64,000 bases of DNA from Australimonas brisbanensis (GCA_038147155.1 JAYQTA010000010.1:9797-73796); one strand, 5' to 3'; shown: positions 43,462 to 52,080, counted from the stretch's first letter. Numbers and translations are program-made. The notes: generated from the sequence alone by a model not told the origin.

Positions 43462-44667
43462 CTGAGCACCTTCGCGGCCCTGGCGGACCGTCGCTTCCGG
43501 CTGCTGTGGGCGGGGAGTTTCCTCTCCTTCGCCGCCATGCAGATGGTGCAGGTGGCGCGCCCGTGGCTGGCCTATGAGGTCTCGGGTTCGGCCACGGCCC
43601 TGGGGCTGGTGGCCGCCTCCCAGGGCATCGCCATGCTGCTCGTTGCCCCCCTGGCGGGGGTGGCCGCGGACCGGCTGCCCAAGCGAACCCTCATCCTCAC
43701 CTCGCAGACGGTGCTGCTGGCGACGGCGGCGGTCATGGGCGGGCTGGTGCTGGCCGGCATCACGCAGGTGTGGCATCTGGTGGCGCTGGCGCTGGTGCAT
43801 GGGGGCACGGTGCCCTTCAACATGCCCGCGCGTCAGAGCTTCATCCCCCTGCTGCTGGGGCGTGAGCGCCTGGCCAATGGCGTGGCGCTCCAGGCCTCGG
43901 CGCGCAACGTGAACCAGGTGCTGGCACCTTCGGTGGTGGGCATCCTGCTGGCCTGGCACCCGCCCATCGCCTTCTTCACCATGGTGGGGCTCCACCTGGC
44001 GGCCATGCTCACCATCGCGGGGATGCCGCCGGGGCGCCCCGTGTCCGCCAAGGGGAAGGGCGTGCGCGGGGAACTCATGGGTGGAGTGCGGATGGCCGTC
44101 TCCACCTCCTGGGTGCGCACGCTGCTGGGCATGGCGCTGCTGCCGGTGGTCCTGGGCTTCCCCTTCCAGCAGATGCTCCCCGTCTTCCAGCAGGAGGTGT
44201 TCCGGGTGGGGGAGGAGCGATTGGGCTTCATGTACGCGACGGTGGGGGTGGGCGCGCTCACCGGCTCACTGCTGGTGGCCACCTTCGCCGGGCTCACCCG
44301 CCGTGGCCTGCCGCAGCTGGTGGCAGGAGTGCTGTTCGGCTGTGCGTTGGTGTGCTTCGCCCTTGCTCCGGCCTACTGGTACGCATTGCCTGCCCTGCTG
44401 GTCGTGGGTGTCTCCAGCCAGTCCTACAACACCATCAACCAGACGCTGCTCATGACCAACGTGGAGCCCTCCTACTACGGGCGCATGGCCTCGCTGATGA
44501 TGATGACGCGCTCGCTCATGCCGCTGGTGGTGCTGCCGGTGGGTGCGTTGGTGGACGCCTTCGGGGCGCGTCCCACCCTCTCGGTCATGGGCGGGGCGCT
44601 GGCCCTGGCCATCCTCACCCTGGGCATCACCCGCCCCTCCTTGCGCGGGAGCCGCGTGACCGGCTAG
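43462..44667 (+). CDS. MFS transporter, probable non-ATG start
   Basis: A 12-helix carrier paralogous to the gene at 22415; both share FAAMQM-x-V-x-ARPWLAYE. The first ATG in frame is 43537, but that would cut helix 1 in half (the codons before it read LLWAGSFLSFAA). The frame is open back to the stop of the previous gene, and the only plausible upstream initiator is CTG at 43462 after GGGCGGA. From there the protein is 401 residues. The substrate is unknown. Confidence 0.75.
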   Translation: MSTFAALADRRFRLLWAGSFLSFAAMQMVQVARPWLAYEVSGSATALGLVAASQGIAMLLVAPLAGVAADRLPKRTLILTSQTVLLATAAVMGGLVLAGITQVWHLVALALVHGGTVPFNMPARQSFIPLLLGRERLANGVALQASARNVNQVLAPSVVGILLAWHPPIAFFTMVGLHLAAMLTIAGMPPGRPVSAKGKGVRGELMGGVRMAVSTSWVRTLLGMALLPVVLGFPFQQMLPVFQQEVFRVGEERLGFMYATVGVGALTGSLLVATFAGLTRRGLPQLVAGVLFGCALVCFALAPAYWYALPALLVVGVSSQSYNTINQTLLMTNVEPSYYGRMASLMMMTRSLMPLVVLPVGALVDAFGARPTLSVMGGALALAILTLGITRPSLRGSRVTG

Positions 44668-44787
44668 CCGGTGGGGGAAACCCCCGCCCCGGGTTGGTTG
44701 TACGCCCCCAAGTGTGTGTGAGAGCCCGGTGCGACACTGGCTTCACCACGAGGCGCATCCGCGCGTCCTCGCAGGGGAGGCAAGTGC

Positions 44788-45711
44788 ATGTCCAGCAACT
44801 GTGAAGGCTGCGGGGGGATGACCCCGCGCGAGTTCCAGAACCGGTTCCAGGCGCTCCAGGACACGGTGTGCGGGTAGGTGGTGACCTCCACCCGCACCGT
44901 GCGCCTCGCCCTGCTGGGCCTGGTGGCCTCGGGCCACGTGCTGGTGGAGGACCGGCCGGGCGTGGGCAAGACGCTGCTGGCCAAGTCCATCGCCCAGGCC
45001 ATCGATGGGCGCTTCAGCCGCGTCTAGTTCACCCCGGACCTGCTCCCCTCCGACATCACCGCCTCCTCGGTGTTCAACGCCGAGACGCGCTGCTTCGAGT
45101 TCGTGCCCGGCCCGGTGTTCGCCAACATCCTGCTGGCCGACGAGCTCAACCGCACCAACCCCCGCACCCAGTCCGCGCTGCTGGAGGCCATGGCCGAGGG
45201 GCAGGTCACGGCGGATGGCGCCACCCACCCGCTGCCCGACCCGTTCATGGTCATCGCCACCCAGAACACCCAGGACTCGGCAGGCACCTTCCCGCTGCCG
45301 GACACGGAACTGGACCGGTTCCTGGTGCGCATCTCCATCGGCCTGCCGGGCCCCGCAGAGGAGCTGGAGATCATCGCCCGGGCTGAGCACGGCAACCCCA
45401 CCGTCGCGACGGTGCTCACCGTGGACGAGGTGACCCAGATGCAGGCGGTGGTGCGCAACGTCCAGGCATCCCCCGCGCTGCGCGAGTACATGGTGCGTGT
45501 GGCCGGCGCGGGCGATGCCGACGCGCTGGCCCGCGCGGCCCACACGCTGGCAGGCGCCGCGGGTGTCTTCGGAGCCACGGGGCTGGTGGAGCGCGCGGCT
45601 GCACTGGAGCGCGCCGCACGCGCGGGCGAAGGCCCCTGGGTTGCGTAGGCCGAATCGGTCATCGGCGAGACCGACGGACTGCTGGCGGCCCTGCGTCCCC
45701 TGGCGGCCTGA
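44788..45711 (+). pseudogene. MoxR-type AAA ATPase fused to HPt domain, with three in-frame TAG codons
   Basis: From ATG 44788 (GGGGAGG upstream) the frame encodes a MoxR ATPase: Walker A RPGVGKTLLAK and Walker B LADELNRTNPRTQSALLEAM. It is interrupted by TAG at 44875 and 45025, where relatives have Gln. After the sensor region (SPALREYMV) the lid domain is missing and the frame continues as an HPt domain (ARAAHTLAGAAGVFGATGL) with a third TAG at 45646 and a final TGA. A deletion apparently joined two genes, and C-to-T changes then created the stops. Confidence 0.8.
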
Positions 45712-46100
45712 GCGCTTTTTCCCGCCCACCGCATACGGCGGGCTTGTCTGAAGGGGGCACCCCCTGGGCGCTTGGCGCCGAACCCCCGGCGGCCCCCGAA
45801 GAGGCCTACGATGAAACGCTTCCTTCCGGGGCCCCTTCGGCCCCACGCCCCCCGGCCCCCACTGCACCCCTCTAGCCCGGAGATATCCTGGCTTGTCGGC
45901 GTCCTTTGGGGCTGCGCCCCATCCCAAACCCTGAAGTATGCGTGCTGGCCATGCGCCTGCTCCCCACGCGTGAGCGGAGCGAGCGGGGCCGCAGGCCCCA
46001 CGTTGAGCGCCCGGCAGGGCGCGTAGGCGGGGTAGCCCCCGCAGGGGGCGCAGGGGAGTCCCCTGTAACGAGCGAGCCGTAGGCGAGCGGAGAAAAGCAA
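45712..46100. repeat. Modular hairpin repeat, copy D (longest)
   Basis: The longest copy, filling almost the whole 474-bp gap before the TldD gene. The left part has ctgcacccctctagcccgg and cttgtcggcgtcctttggggctgcgcc, as in copies A and C. The right part is nearly identical to copy B, with hairpins gggccgcaggccc, gcgcccggcagggcgc, agcccccgcagggggc and aggggagtcccct, and ends gtaacgagcgagcc. An extra left segment (45715-45860) contains further short G+C hairpins. No gene is seen here. Confidence 0.85.
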
Positions 46101-46185
46101 TGCGAAAGCCCGTCGGGCTCTCGCGTTGCCCGGCCCGCGGGGCTGCGGCTACACTGGCCTCAGGAAGAGCACCCCAGGAGGCGGC

Positions 46186-47562
46186 ATGGACGAGGCGATC
46201 CGCGAGCGCATCCAATCGGCGCTAAAGGGCGTGGAGGCCCAGTACATCGAGGTGCACGTGGAGGAGGCCGCCTCCTCCCACCTGCGCTATCGCGGGCGCG
46301 AGCTGGAGGAGGTGGGGCGCTCGTCCGGCCTGGGGGGTAACGTGCGCGCCCTGGCGGGCGGGGGTTGGGGGTTCGTCAACTTCAACGACCTCACTGAGTT
46401 GCCTGCCAAGGTGCGTCAGGCGGTCAGCCAGGCCCGGCTGGTGGGGGGTGAGCGCATCGATCTGGCCGAGGTGGCCCCCGTGGTGGACCACGTGCCGCCG
46501 GTGCTGGGGCAGGACCCGGCCAGCGTCGCACTGGCCGACAAGAAGCGCCTGTTCGACGAGTACGTGAACCTGATGATGGGCGTGAACGGCGTGCAGAACG
46601 CCTCCCTCGGCTACTCGGACGGTCGCCGACGCATGCTCTACGCCAACACCGAGGGCTCCTACATTGAGCAGGAGCGGGTGGACGTGAACCTGCGCATGGG
46701 CGCTCAGGCGCGCCAGGGCGCGGATGTGCAGCAGTTCGCCGTGAGCCTGGGGAGCCTGGGCGACTACGGTCTGGTGCAGGGGCTGCACGAGACGGCCCGC
46801 GAGACGGCCGAGAAGGCCGTTGCCCTGCTGGCCGCCCCCAAGGTGGCGGGTGGCGAGTACACGGTGGTGCTGGACCCGGTGCTTGCCGGGGTGTTCATCC
46901 ACGAGGCCTTCGGCCACCTGTCCGAGGCCGACCACATCTACGCCGAGCCGCGCCTGCAGGAGCTGATGAAGCCGGGGCGCCGGTTCGGCGGCGAGCACCT
47001 GAACGTGAAGGACGGGGCCACGGTGCCCCGGCCCACCCTGCGCGGCTCCTACCTCTACGACGACGAGGGGGTGGCGGGCCAGGAGACCGACCTGATCCGC
47101 GACGGTGTGCTGGTGGGCCGCCTGCACTCACGCGAGACGGCAGCCAAGCTGGGCGAGCGCCCCACGGGCAACGCCCGCGCGCTCAACTACCGCTTCGCGC
47201 CCATCGTGCGCATGACCAACACCTTCATCGTGCCCGGCCAGGCCTCCCCCGACGAACTGATCGCGGGCGTGAAGGACGGCCTGTACGTGAAGAGCTGGTA
47301 CGGCGGGATGACCAGCATGGAGATGTTCACCTTCTCCGCCGGGGAGGCGTACCGCATCCGCGATGGCAGGATCGCCGAACTGTGCCGCCCGGTGATGCTC
47401 TCTGGCAACGTGTTCTCCACGCTGCACAACATCGACGCCATCGCCTCCGACCTGGAGATGAACGAGGGCGGCGGGTGCGGGAAGGCCGGCCAATCGCCGC
47501 TGCCGGTCTCCAACGGCAGCCCGCACATCCGCATCCAGAACTGCCTCATCGGGGGTGCCTAG
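46186..47562 (+). CDS. tldD: TldD-family metalloprotease subunit
   Basis: A 458-residue TldD protein. The zinc motif HEAFGH is at residues 239-244. VLDPVLAGVFIHEAFGHLSEAD, PRPTLRGSYLYDDEG and SGNVFSTLHNIDAI are characteristic. TldD acts with TldE as a heterodimeric peptidase that processes peptides and unfolded substrates, including modified peptide natural products. The ATG has CAGGAGG 5 bases upstream. The TldE-like partner starts within its stop codon. Confidence 0.9.
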   Translation: MDEAIRERIQSALKGVEAQYIEVHVEEAASSHLRYRGRELEEVGRSSGLGGNVRALAGGGWGFVNFNDLTELPAKVRQAVSQARLVGGERIDLAEVAPVVDHVPPVLGQDPASVALADKKRLFDEYVNLMMGVNGVQNASLGYSDGRRRMLYANTEGSYIEQERVDVNLRMGAQARQGADVQQFAVSLGSLGDYGLVQGLHETARETAEKAVALLAAPKVAGGEYTVVLDPVLAGVFIHEAFGHLSEADHIYAEPRLQELMKPGRRFGGEHLNVKDGATVPRPTLRGSYLYDDEGVAGQETDLIRDGVLVGRLHSRETAAKLGERPTGNARALNYRFAPIVRMTNTFIVPGQASPDELIAGVKDGLYVKSWYGGMTSMEMFTFSAGEAYRIRDGRIAELCRPVMLSGNVFSTLHNIDAIASDLEMNEGGGCGKAGQSPLPVSNGSPHIRIQNCLIGGA

Positions 47563-48905
47563 TGGCAACCCTGCGTGCCAACGCCGAGGCCGTGGTGGAC
47601 GCTGTGCTGGCGCGGGCGATGCGCTCGGCCCAGGAGGCGGAGGTGCTCTACGTCGCCTCCGAGAGCGCGCCGCTCCACTGGGAGGCCAACGCCATCAAGG
47701 GGGCGGACGCATCCGACGCCGCCGGGGTGGCGGTGCGGCTGATCAAGGACGGGCGCGTCGGCTTCTCCTCCACCTCCAACCTGGATGATCTGGATGGGCT
47801 GGTGGCCGCGGCGCTGGAGACGGCGCCCTTCGGCGCCGAGGCGCGTTTCCACTTCCCCGGCCCGCAGGCATTGCCCGAGGTGCCGGTGCACGACCCCGCG
47901 ACGGCGGGCGTGAGCCTGGACGAGATGGCCTCTCTGGGCCAGGGCATCGTCGATGCGGTGCGCGCGCGCTTCCCGGAGGCGCAGGTGGAGGGCGGCGTCA
48001 GCCGTTCGTCCTCCCGCATGGTGCTGCGCAACAGTGCGGGTGGCGGGGTCTCCTACCAGCGTTCGCGTTTCGGTGTGGGCTTCGGGGGCACCGTCATCCG
48101 GGGTGAGGACATGCTCTTCACCCACGAGTCCGATTCCTCAGTTCACCCGAAGGTGGACACCGAGCGCATCACCGCCTCCATCTGCCGTCAGTTGGAGTGG
48201 GCGCGCCAGACGGCCCCCATCGCCACCAAGGTCATGCCGGTGCTGCTGTTGGAGAGCGCAGTGGCCTCCGTACTGCTGGGCCCGCTGCTGGCGGGCCTCA
48301 ACGGCAAGGCCGTCTACCAGGGCACCTCACCGCTGGCCGGGCGGCTGGGTGAGCGGGTGGCGGACCCGCGCTTCAGCCTCACGGACGATGCCACCATCCC
48401 CTGGCGCTCCAGCGCGCGCCCCGCGGACGACGAGGGCGTCGCCTCCCGGCGCCTTCCACTCATCGAGGCGGGGGCCATCGCGGGCTTCTACTACGACCTG
48501 CAGACCGCGGGCCTGGCCGGTGCGCAGAGCACCGGTAGCGGCGAGCGCGGCCTGAGCTCGCTCCCCGGGCCCAGCACCAGCGTGCTGGTGGTGGGCGATG
48601 GCGATACCCCGTTGGAGGCGATGATCGCCGGCATGGACGAGGGGCTCATCGTCGAGTCGCTCCTGGGCGCGGGGCAGTCCAACATCTTGGGCGGCGATTT
48701 CAACGCCAACGTCCTCCTCGGCTACAAGGTGGAGGGCGGGCAGGTGGTCGGCAGGGTGAAGAACGCCATGATCTCGGGCAATGCCTACGAGGCCCTCTCC
48801 GCCCTGCGGGCGGTGGGCTCGGATGGGCGCTGGCAGGGGGGCGGGCTCTACACCCCGTCCATTGCCCTGGAGCGCGTGTCCGTCTCGGCGCAGGGGAAGG
48901 CGTGA
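47562..48905 (+). CDS. TldE/PmbA-like metalloprotease partner
   Basis: A 447-residue TldE/PmbA homologue that lacks the HExxxH motif, as expected for the non-catalytic partner. Conserved parts include VRLIKDGRVGFSSTSNLDD, RPADDEGVASRRLPLIEAG and LLGAGQSNILGGDFNANVLLGYKVE. The GTG start overlaps the tldD stop (TAGTG), so the two are made together. The next gene overlaps its stop by 4 bp. Confidence 0.88.
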   Translation: MATLRANAEAVVDAVLARAMRSAQEAEVLYVASESAPLHWEANAIKGADASDAAGVAVRLIKDGRVGFSSTSNLDDLDGLVAAALETAPFGAEARFHFPGPQALPEVPVHDPATAGVSLDEMASLGQGIVDAVRARFPEAQVEGGVSRSSSRMVLRNSAGGGVSYQRSRFGVGFGGTVIRGEDMLFTHESDSSVHPKVDTERITASICRQLEWARQTAPIATKVMPVLLLESAVASVLLGPLLAGLNGKAVYQGTSPLAGRLGERVADPRFSLTDDATIPWRSSARPADDEGVASRRLPLIEAGAIAGFYYDLQTAGLAGAQSTGSGERGLSSLPGPSTSVLVVGDGDTPLEAMIAGMDEGLIVESLLGAGQSNILGGDFNANVLLGYKVEGGQVVGRVKNAMISGNAYEALSALRAVGSDGRWQGGGLYTPSIALERVSVSAQGKA

Positions 48906-49885
48906 GCGTCGGGTCCTGCATGGAGCTGCTGGGTGACCCCGCCCACGAGCTGCGCTCCTCCGACCTGATGGAGCTGTCCGGGCTCATGGATGAGGACCTG
49001 GGGCTGTTCACGCGCGCCTGGCCCGGTGTGCTCGCGCCACGGCGGCAGGAGGTGCTGGCCCGTCTGAACGAGCTGGCCGAGGACAACGTGGAGATGGACT
49101 TCTCCGCCATCTACCGTCACGCCCTCACCGACCCCGACGCGGGGGTGCGCCAGCGCGCGGTGGCCGGGCTGTGGGAGTCCGACGACCGCACCCTGATCGC
49201 CCCGCTGCTGACGCGCCTGCGCGAGGACGCCGAACCGGGCGTGCGCGCCGCCGCGGCCCTGGTGCTGGGCCACTTCGCCCTGCTGGCTCAGGCGGGCAAG
49301 CTTATCTCCCGTGACGGGCAGCGTATCTACGAGGGCCTGCTGGGCGCCCTCCAGGCGCAGGAGGAGCCGGTGGCGGTGCGCCGGCGCGCGCTGGAGGCGG
49401 TGAGCGTGTTCGCGGGTGAGGACGTGCGCCGTTGGGTGCGCTGGGGGTATGAGTCGGACCAGCCCTTCCTGCGCCAGAGCGCGGTGCATGCCATGGGCCG
49501 TTCCTGTGATGCCGTCTGGCTGCCCACCCTGCTGATGGAGATGGACAGCCCGGACCCGGCCATGCGCTTCGAGGCTGCCTCCGCCGCCCGTGAGATGGGC
49601 GAGGAGGACGCACTGGAGCGGCTGGTGGAGCTGGCCCAGGACGACCTGGACACCCAGGTGCGCCTGGCCGCGGTGGAGGCCATCGGCGCCATCGGCGGCT
49701 CGCGGGCGGTCCGGGCCCTCAAGCGGTTCATGGCCAGCGACGACGATGCGCTGGTCGAGGCTGCAACCGAGGCGATGAGCATCTCAGACTTGGACGCGGG
49801 CGACTTCTCGCTGATGCGCATGGACCCGCGCCAGTTGCTGGAGCGGCTGGAGGATGAGCCCCGTGAGGATGAGCCCGGTGAGTGA
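48902..49885 (+). CDS. HEAT-repeat protein
   Basis: A 327-residue all-helical protein made of about six HEAT-type repeats of roughly 31 residues. Examples are DPDAGVRQRAVAGLWE, DAEPGVRAAAALVLG, DPAMRFEAASAAREMGEEDAL and DLDTQVRLAAVEAIGAIGG. The C-terminus is acidic and ends in a DEP(R/G)E-type repeat. Such proteins are binding scaffolds. GTG at 48902 overlaps the TldE stop (GTGA), suggesting a link with the peptidase pair, for example substrate delivery, but this is inference. Confidence 0.8.
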   Translation: MSVGSCMELLGDPAHELRSSDLMELSGLMDEDLGLFTRAWPGVLAPRRQEVLARLNELAEDNVEMDFSAIYRHALTDPDAGVRQRAVAGLWESDDRTLIAPLLTRLREDAEPGVRAAAALVLGHFALLAQAGKLISRDGQRIYEGLLGALQAQEEPVAVRRRALEAVSVFAGEDVRRWVRWGYESDQPFLRQSAVHAMGRSCDAVWLPTLLMEMDSPDPAMRFEAASAAREMGEEDALERLVELAQDDLDTQVRLAAVEAIGAIGGSRAVRALKRFMASDDDALVEAATEAMSISDLDAGDFSLMRMDPRQLLERLEDEPREDEPGE

Positions 49886-50318
49886 ACCGCGCGTGAGCCA
49901 GGCCGTCTCCGCCGGGGGCGTGGTGTATCGGCGCTCCGGCACGAGCCTGGAGGTGGTGCTGTGCGGGCGCAACCGCTCCGGCCTGTGGGCGCTGCCCAAG
50001 GGCACGCCGGACGATGGCGAGTCGCGTGAGCAGACGGCCCTGCGCGAGGTGCGCGAGGAGACGGGCCTGCAGGTGGCCATCGAGCAGCCGCTGGGGGATA
50101 TCGAGTACTGGTTCACCCGCCCCGGCGAGCGCATCCACAAGCGGGTCTACTTCTACCTGATGGCCGAGCAGGGTGGCTCCTTCGAGGAGCACGACCCGGA
50201 GTTCGACGTGGTGCGTTGGGCGCCTGCGCCCGAGGCGCTGGCGCTGCTCACCTACCCCACCGAGGCAGAGGTGCTCCGGCGCGCCGCCCAGGCCCTGGGC
50301 GTGGAGCTGGGCGCATGA
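49878..50318 (+). CDS. Nudix hydrolase
   Basis: A Nudix hydrolase of about 146 residues. The Nudix box is complete: G-x5-E-x7-REVREETGL, within GTPDDGESREQTAL and the following residues. The N-terminal strand SAGGVVYRR and the late segment EEHDPEFDVVRWAP are typical of the Ap4A/(d)NDP-X group. Several starts are possible; GTG at 49878 is preferred since GAGG lies 9 bases upstream, while the ATGs at 49854 and 49869 abut their ribosome sites. It overlaps the HEAT gene by 8 bp. Confidence 0.85.
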   Translation: MSEPRVSQAVSAGGVVYRRSGTSLEVVLCGRNRSGLWALPKGTPDDGESREQTALREVREETGLQVAIEQPLGDIEYWFTRPGERIHKRVYFYLMAEQGGSFEEHDPEFDVVRWAPAPEALALLTYPTEAEVLRRAAQALGVELGA

Positions 50319-50857
50319 GCACGGCCCAGGACGTGGTGGCGCGCGGGAGCAAGGTGGTGCTGCGCATCAAGCGGGTGGAGGATGCCCCCGACGACCACCG
50401 CTGGCGCCAGGACCCGGAGCTGGCGGCGCTGGATGCCGCTGAGGTGCTGCGCCAGCCGCTGGCCCAGTTCACCCGCGACCTGGAGCAGGAACTGCGGTTC
50501 CTCACGCCCTGGGTGCGCCGCTTCGCCATCGACACCCTGGATGGGGTGCACATCGGCAACTGCATGCTCTATGACATCGACACCGTCAACGGGCAGGCGG
50601 AGCTGGGCATCCTGGTGGGGGATCGGGACTACTGGAACCGGGGCTACGGCACCGAGGCGGTGGGGCTGCTGGTCGATGAGTGCTTCACCCAACGCACCAT
50701 GCGGCGCATCTACCTGCACACCCTCTCCTGGAACGCCCGCGCACGCCGAGCCTTCGCCGGGTGCGGCTTCCGTGAGGTGGGACCCGACCCGCGCGGCAAG
50801 CACGACTTCATCCTCATGGAGATGACGCGCGCCGAGTGGGAGGCCCGTCAGGCCTAG
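50315..50857 (+). CDS. GNAT family N-acetyltransferase (RimJ/RimL-like)
   Basis: A 180-residue RimJ/RimL-type acetyltransferase. IGNCMLYDIDTVNGQAELGILVGD, YWNRGYGTEAVGLLVDECF and NARARRAFAGCGFREVG are the family hallmarks. The acceptor is unknown. The ATG at 50315 overlaps the Nudix stop (ATGA), closing a run of five overlapping genes from tldD. The stop codon lies in the first base pairs of the 53-bp repeat. Confidence 0.82.
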   Translation: MSTAQDVVARGSKVVLRIKRVEDAPDDHRWRQDPELAALDAAEVLRQPLAQFTRDLEQELRFLTPWVRRFAIDTLDGVHIGNCMLYDIDTVNGQAELGILVGDRDYWNRGYGTEAVGLLVDECFTQRTMRRIYLHTLSWNARARRAFAGCGFREVGPDPRGKHDFILMEMTRAEWEARQA

Positions 50858-50958
50858 GTGGGCAGGGTGCTCTGATGGCCCTGCCGGGCCCAGACCCTCA
50901 GATGCCCTAGGCGGGCAGGACGCCCTGACGGTCCTGCCGGGCCCGGACACCCACCTGC
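50853..50958. repeat. Two 53-bp hairpin repeats between convergent genes
   Basis: Two copies begin at 50853 and 50906 with cctag. Each forms a hairpin whose stems differ but still pair: ggcaggg/ccctgcc in the first and ggcagga/tcctgcc in the second. A third, decayed copy seems to run into the end of the MaoC gene. The ctag words supply the stop codons of the flanking genes. They may act as a bidirectional terminator, although there is no T-run. Confidence 0.75.
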
Positions 50959-50959
50959 G

Positions 50960-51379
50960 CTAAGCGGGAAGGGTGACGGACGCCTCGCCCGTGGTGGTGG
51001 TCTTGCCCGCTGCGTTGGCCAGCGCCAACTCCACCGTCACCGTCCCTGCCGCCGCATCGACGGCCTTGACGGTGCCTGTGCAGGTGAGCGCCTCCCCCGG
51101 CACGTCCATATCGCGGTAGCGCACCGAGAAGGCCGTCAGTTGGCCGGCAGGGCCCATCCAGTCCGTGACCACCTGCGCGAGGAACGCTGACTTGAGCGCC
51201 CCGTGCAGGATCACGCCGGGCAGCCCCTGGGCCAGGGCGAAGTCCTTGTCGTAGTGGATCTCGTAGAGGTCGCCCGATGCCCCCGCGTACTGCACCAGCT
51301 GGCGGGTGGTGGGATGCTTCACCACAGCGGGGAGCGCATCGCCGGTCTTCACCGAGGAAAGGGTGGGTTGCGTGCTCAT
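50960..51379 (-). CDS. MaoC-like (R)-hydratase domain protein
   Basis: A 139-residue hot-dog-fold dehydratase. The hydratase motif is IHYDKDFALAQGLPGVILHG split across residues 54-73, with the catalytic Asp and His. It follows the FAS1-like partner by a 4-bp overlap. Such pairs (HadA/HadB-like) form a heterodimeric 3-hydroxyacyl-CoA/ACP dehydratase. Here a role in acyl-CoA degradation or synthesis is likely, but the chain substrate is unknown. Confidence 0.8.
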   Translation of the reverse strand: MSTQPTLSSVKTGDALPAVVKHPTTRQLVQYAGASGDLYEIHYDKDFALAQGLPGVILHGALKSAFLAQVVTDWMGPAGQLTAFSVRYRDMDVPGEALTCTGTVKAVDAAAGTVTVELALANAAGKTTTTGEASVTLPA

Positions 51380-51798
51380 GCCTGGGCCCCCATGCGGATG
51401 ACGGTGTTGCGCTGCGTGGCCACCTGCTCGCCACGCTGATTCGTGTACACGGTGGCGTAGGTGAGGATGAGCATGGCGCCCATGCGTCCCTCGCGTTCCG
51501 TCGCCGACTCCAGGGATGTGGCGAAGGTGACCTGGTCGCCGGGGCGCACCGGCGCGCCGTACGTCCACTCGCTGCCGCCGTCCAGCACGCGCGGCACCGC
51601 GTCCTGTCCCGGCAGGGTGGGGATGGCCAGGCCCACGGAGCGCAGGAAGGTGGGAGGCGCCAGGTCGGGGTAGGCGGGATTGGGGTCGGCGATGGCCTCG
51701 GTGAAGCGGACGATGGCGCCGCGCTCGATGGAGACGGTGCGCCGCTCGCCCTCCCTGCCGATGACGGCCGAGATGGCGGGGGTGATGAGACTGGACAC
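51376..51798 (-). CDS. MaoC-like N-terminal (FAS1-type) dehydratase partner
   Basis: A 140-residue hot-dog protein of the MaoC_dehydrat_N type without the hydratase catalytic motif. The segment SIERGAIVRFTEAIADPNPAYPD is typical, as is GGSEWTYGAPVRPGDQVTF. GTG at 51798 has CAGGAGATC upstream. With the next gene it should form a two-subunit dehydratase. The 156 bp before tRNA-Trp show no further gene. Confidence 0.78.
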   Translation of the reverse strand: MSSLITPAISAVIGREGERRTVSIERGAIVRFTEAIADPNPAYPDLAPPTFLRSVGLAIPTLPGQDAVPRVLDGGSEWTYGAPVRPGDQVTFATSLESATEREGRMGAMLILTYATVYTNQRGEQVATQRNTVIRMGAQA

Positions 51799-51954
51799 GG
51801 TGATCTCCTGGGGCCCGGCTGCGGCCAGCCTAGGTGGCGGCCAGGTCGCCGTCAACGGGCCTCGATGGCCTCACGGCCTACCCAACGCGGCCGTGAATTG
51901 GTAGCATGGACGGGCTAGGAACGGGCCGTCCTGCGAGGCGAAGCCCGTAAGCGC

Positions 51955-52031
51955 AGGAGTGTAGCTCAGCCCGGTAGAGCAGCCGTCTCCAAAACGGCCG
52001 GTCGGGGGTTCGAATCCTCCCACTCCTGCCA
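51955..52031 (+). tRNA. tRNA-Trp(CCA)
   Basis: Acceptor stem AGGAGTG/CACTCCT, anticodon stem GCCGT/ACGGC with loop CTCCAAA and anticodon CCA at 51989-51991, T-arm GGTTCGAATCC. The CCA end is encoded. Confidence 0.96.
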
Positions 52032-52080
52032 GCCCGTCGCCCCTCCAGCAGGCGATGCGCCGCCGCCGATGCCATGCAGA

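Noticed and set aside
41107..43995. A 962-codon open frame on the minus strand
   Set aside because: It is antisense to the molybdenum hydroxylase and is rich in His, Gly and Arg, as expected from G+C-rich antisense sequence. The plus-strand protein has clear motifs.
44788..45711. TAG recoded as pyrrolysine or read through
   Set aside because: TAG ends many normal genes in the window, the MoxR lid is deleted, and all three sites fit simple Gln-codon decay.
15120..46100. CRISPR array from repeated gcgagcgg words
   Set aside because: The repeats are irregular, hairpin-rich and dispersed over separate loci without regular spacers, and no cas gene is present.
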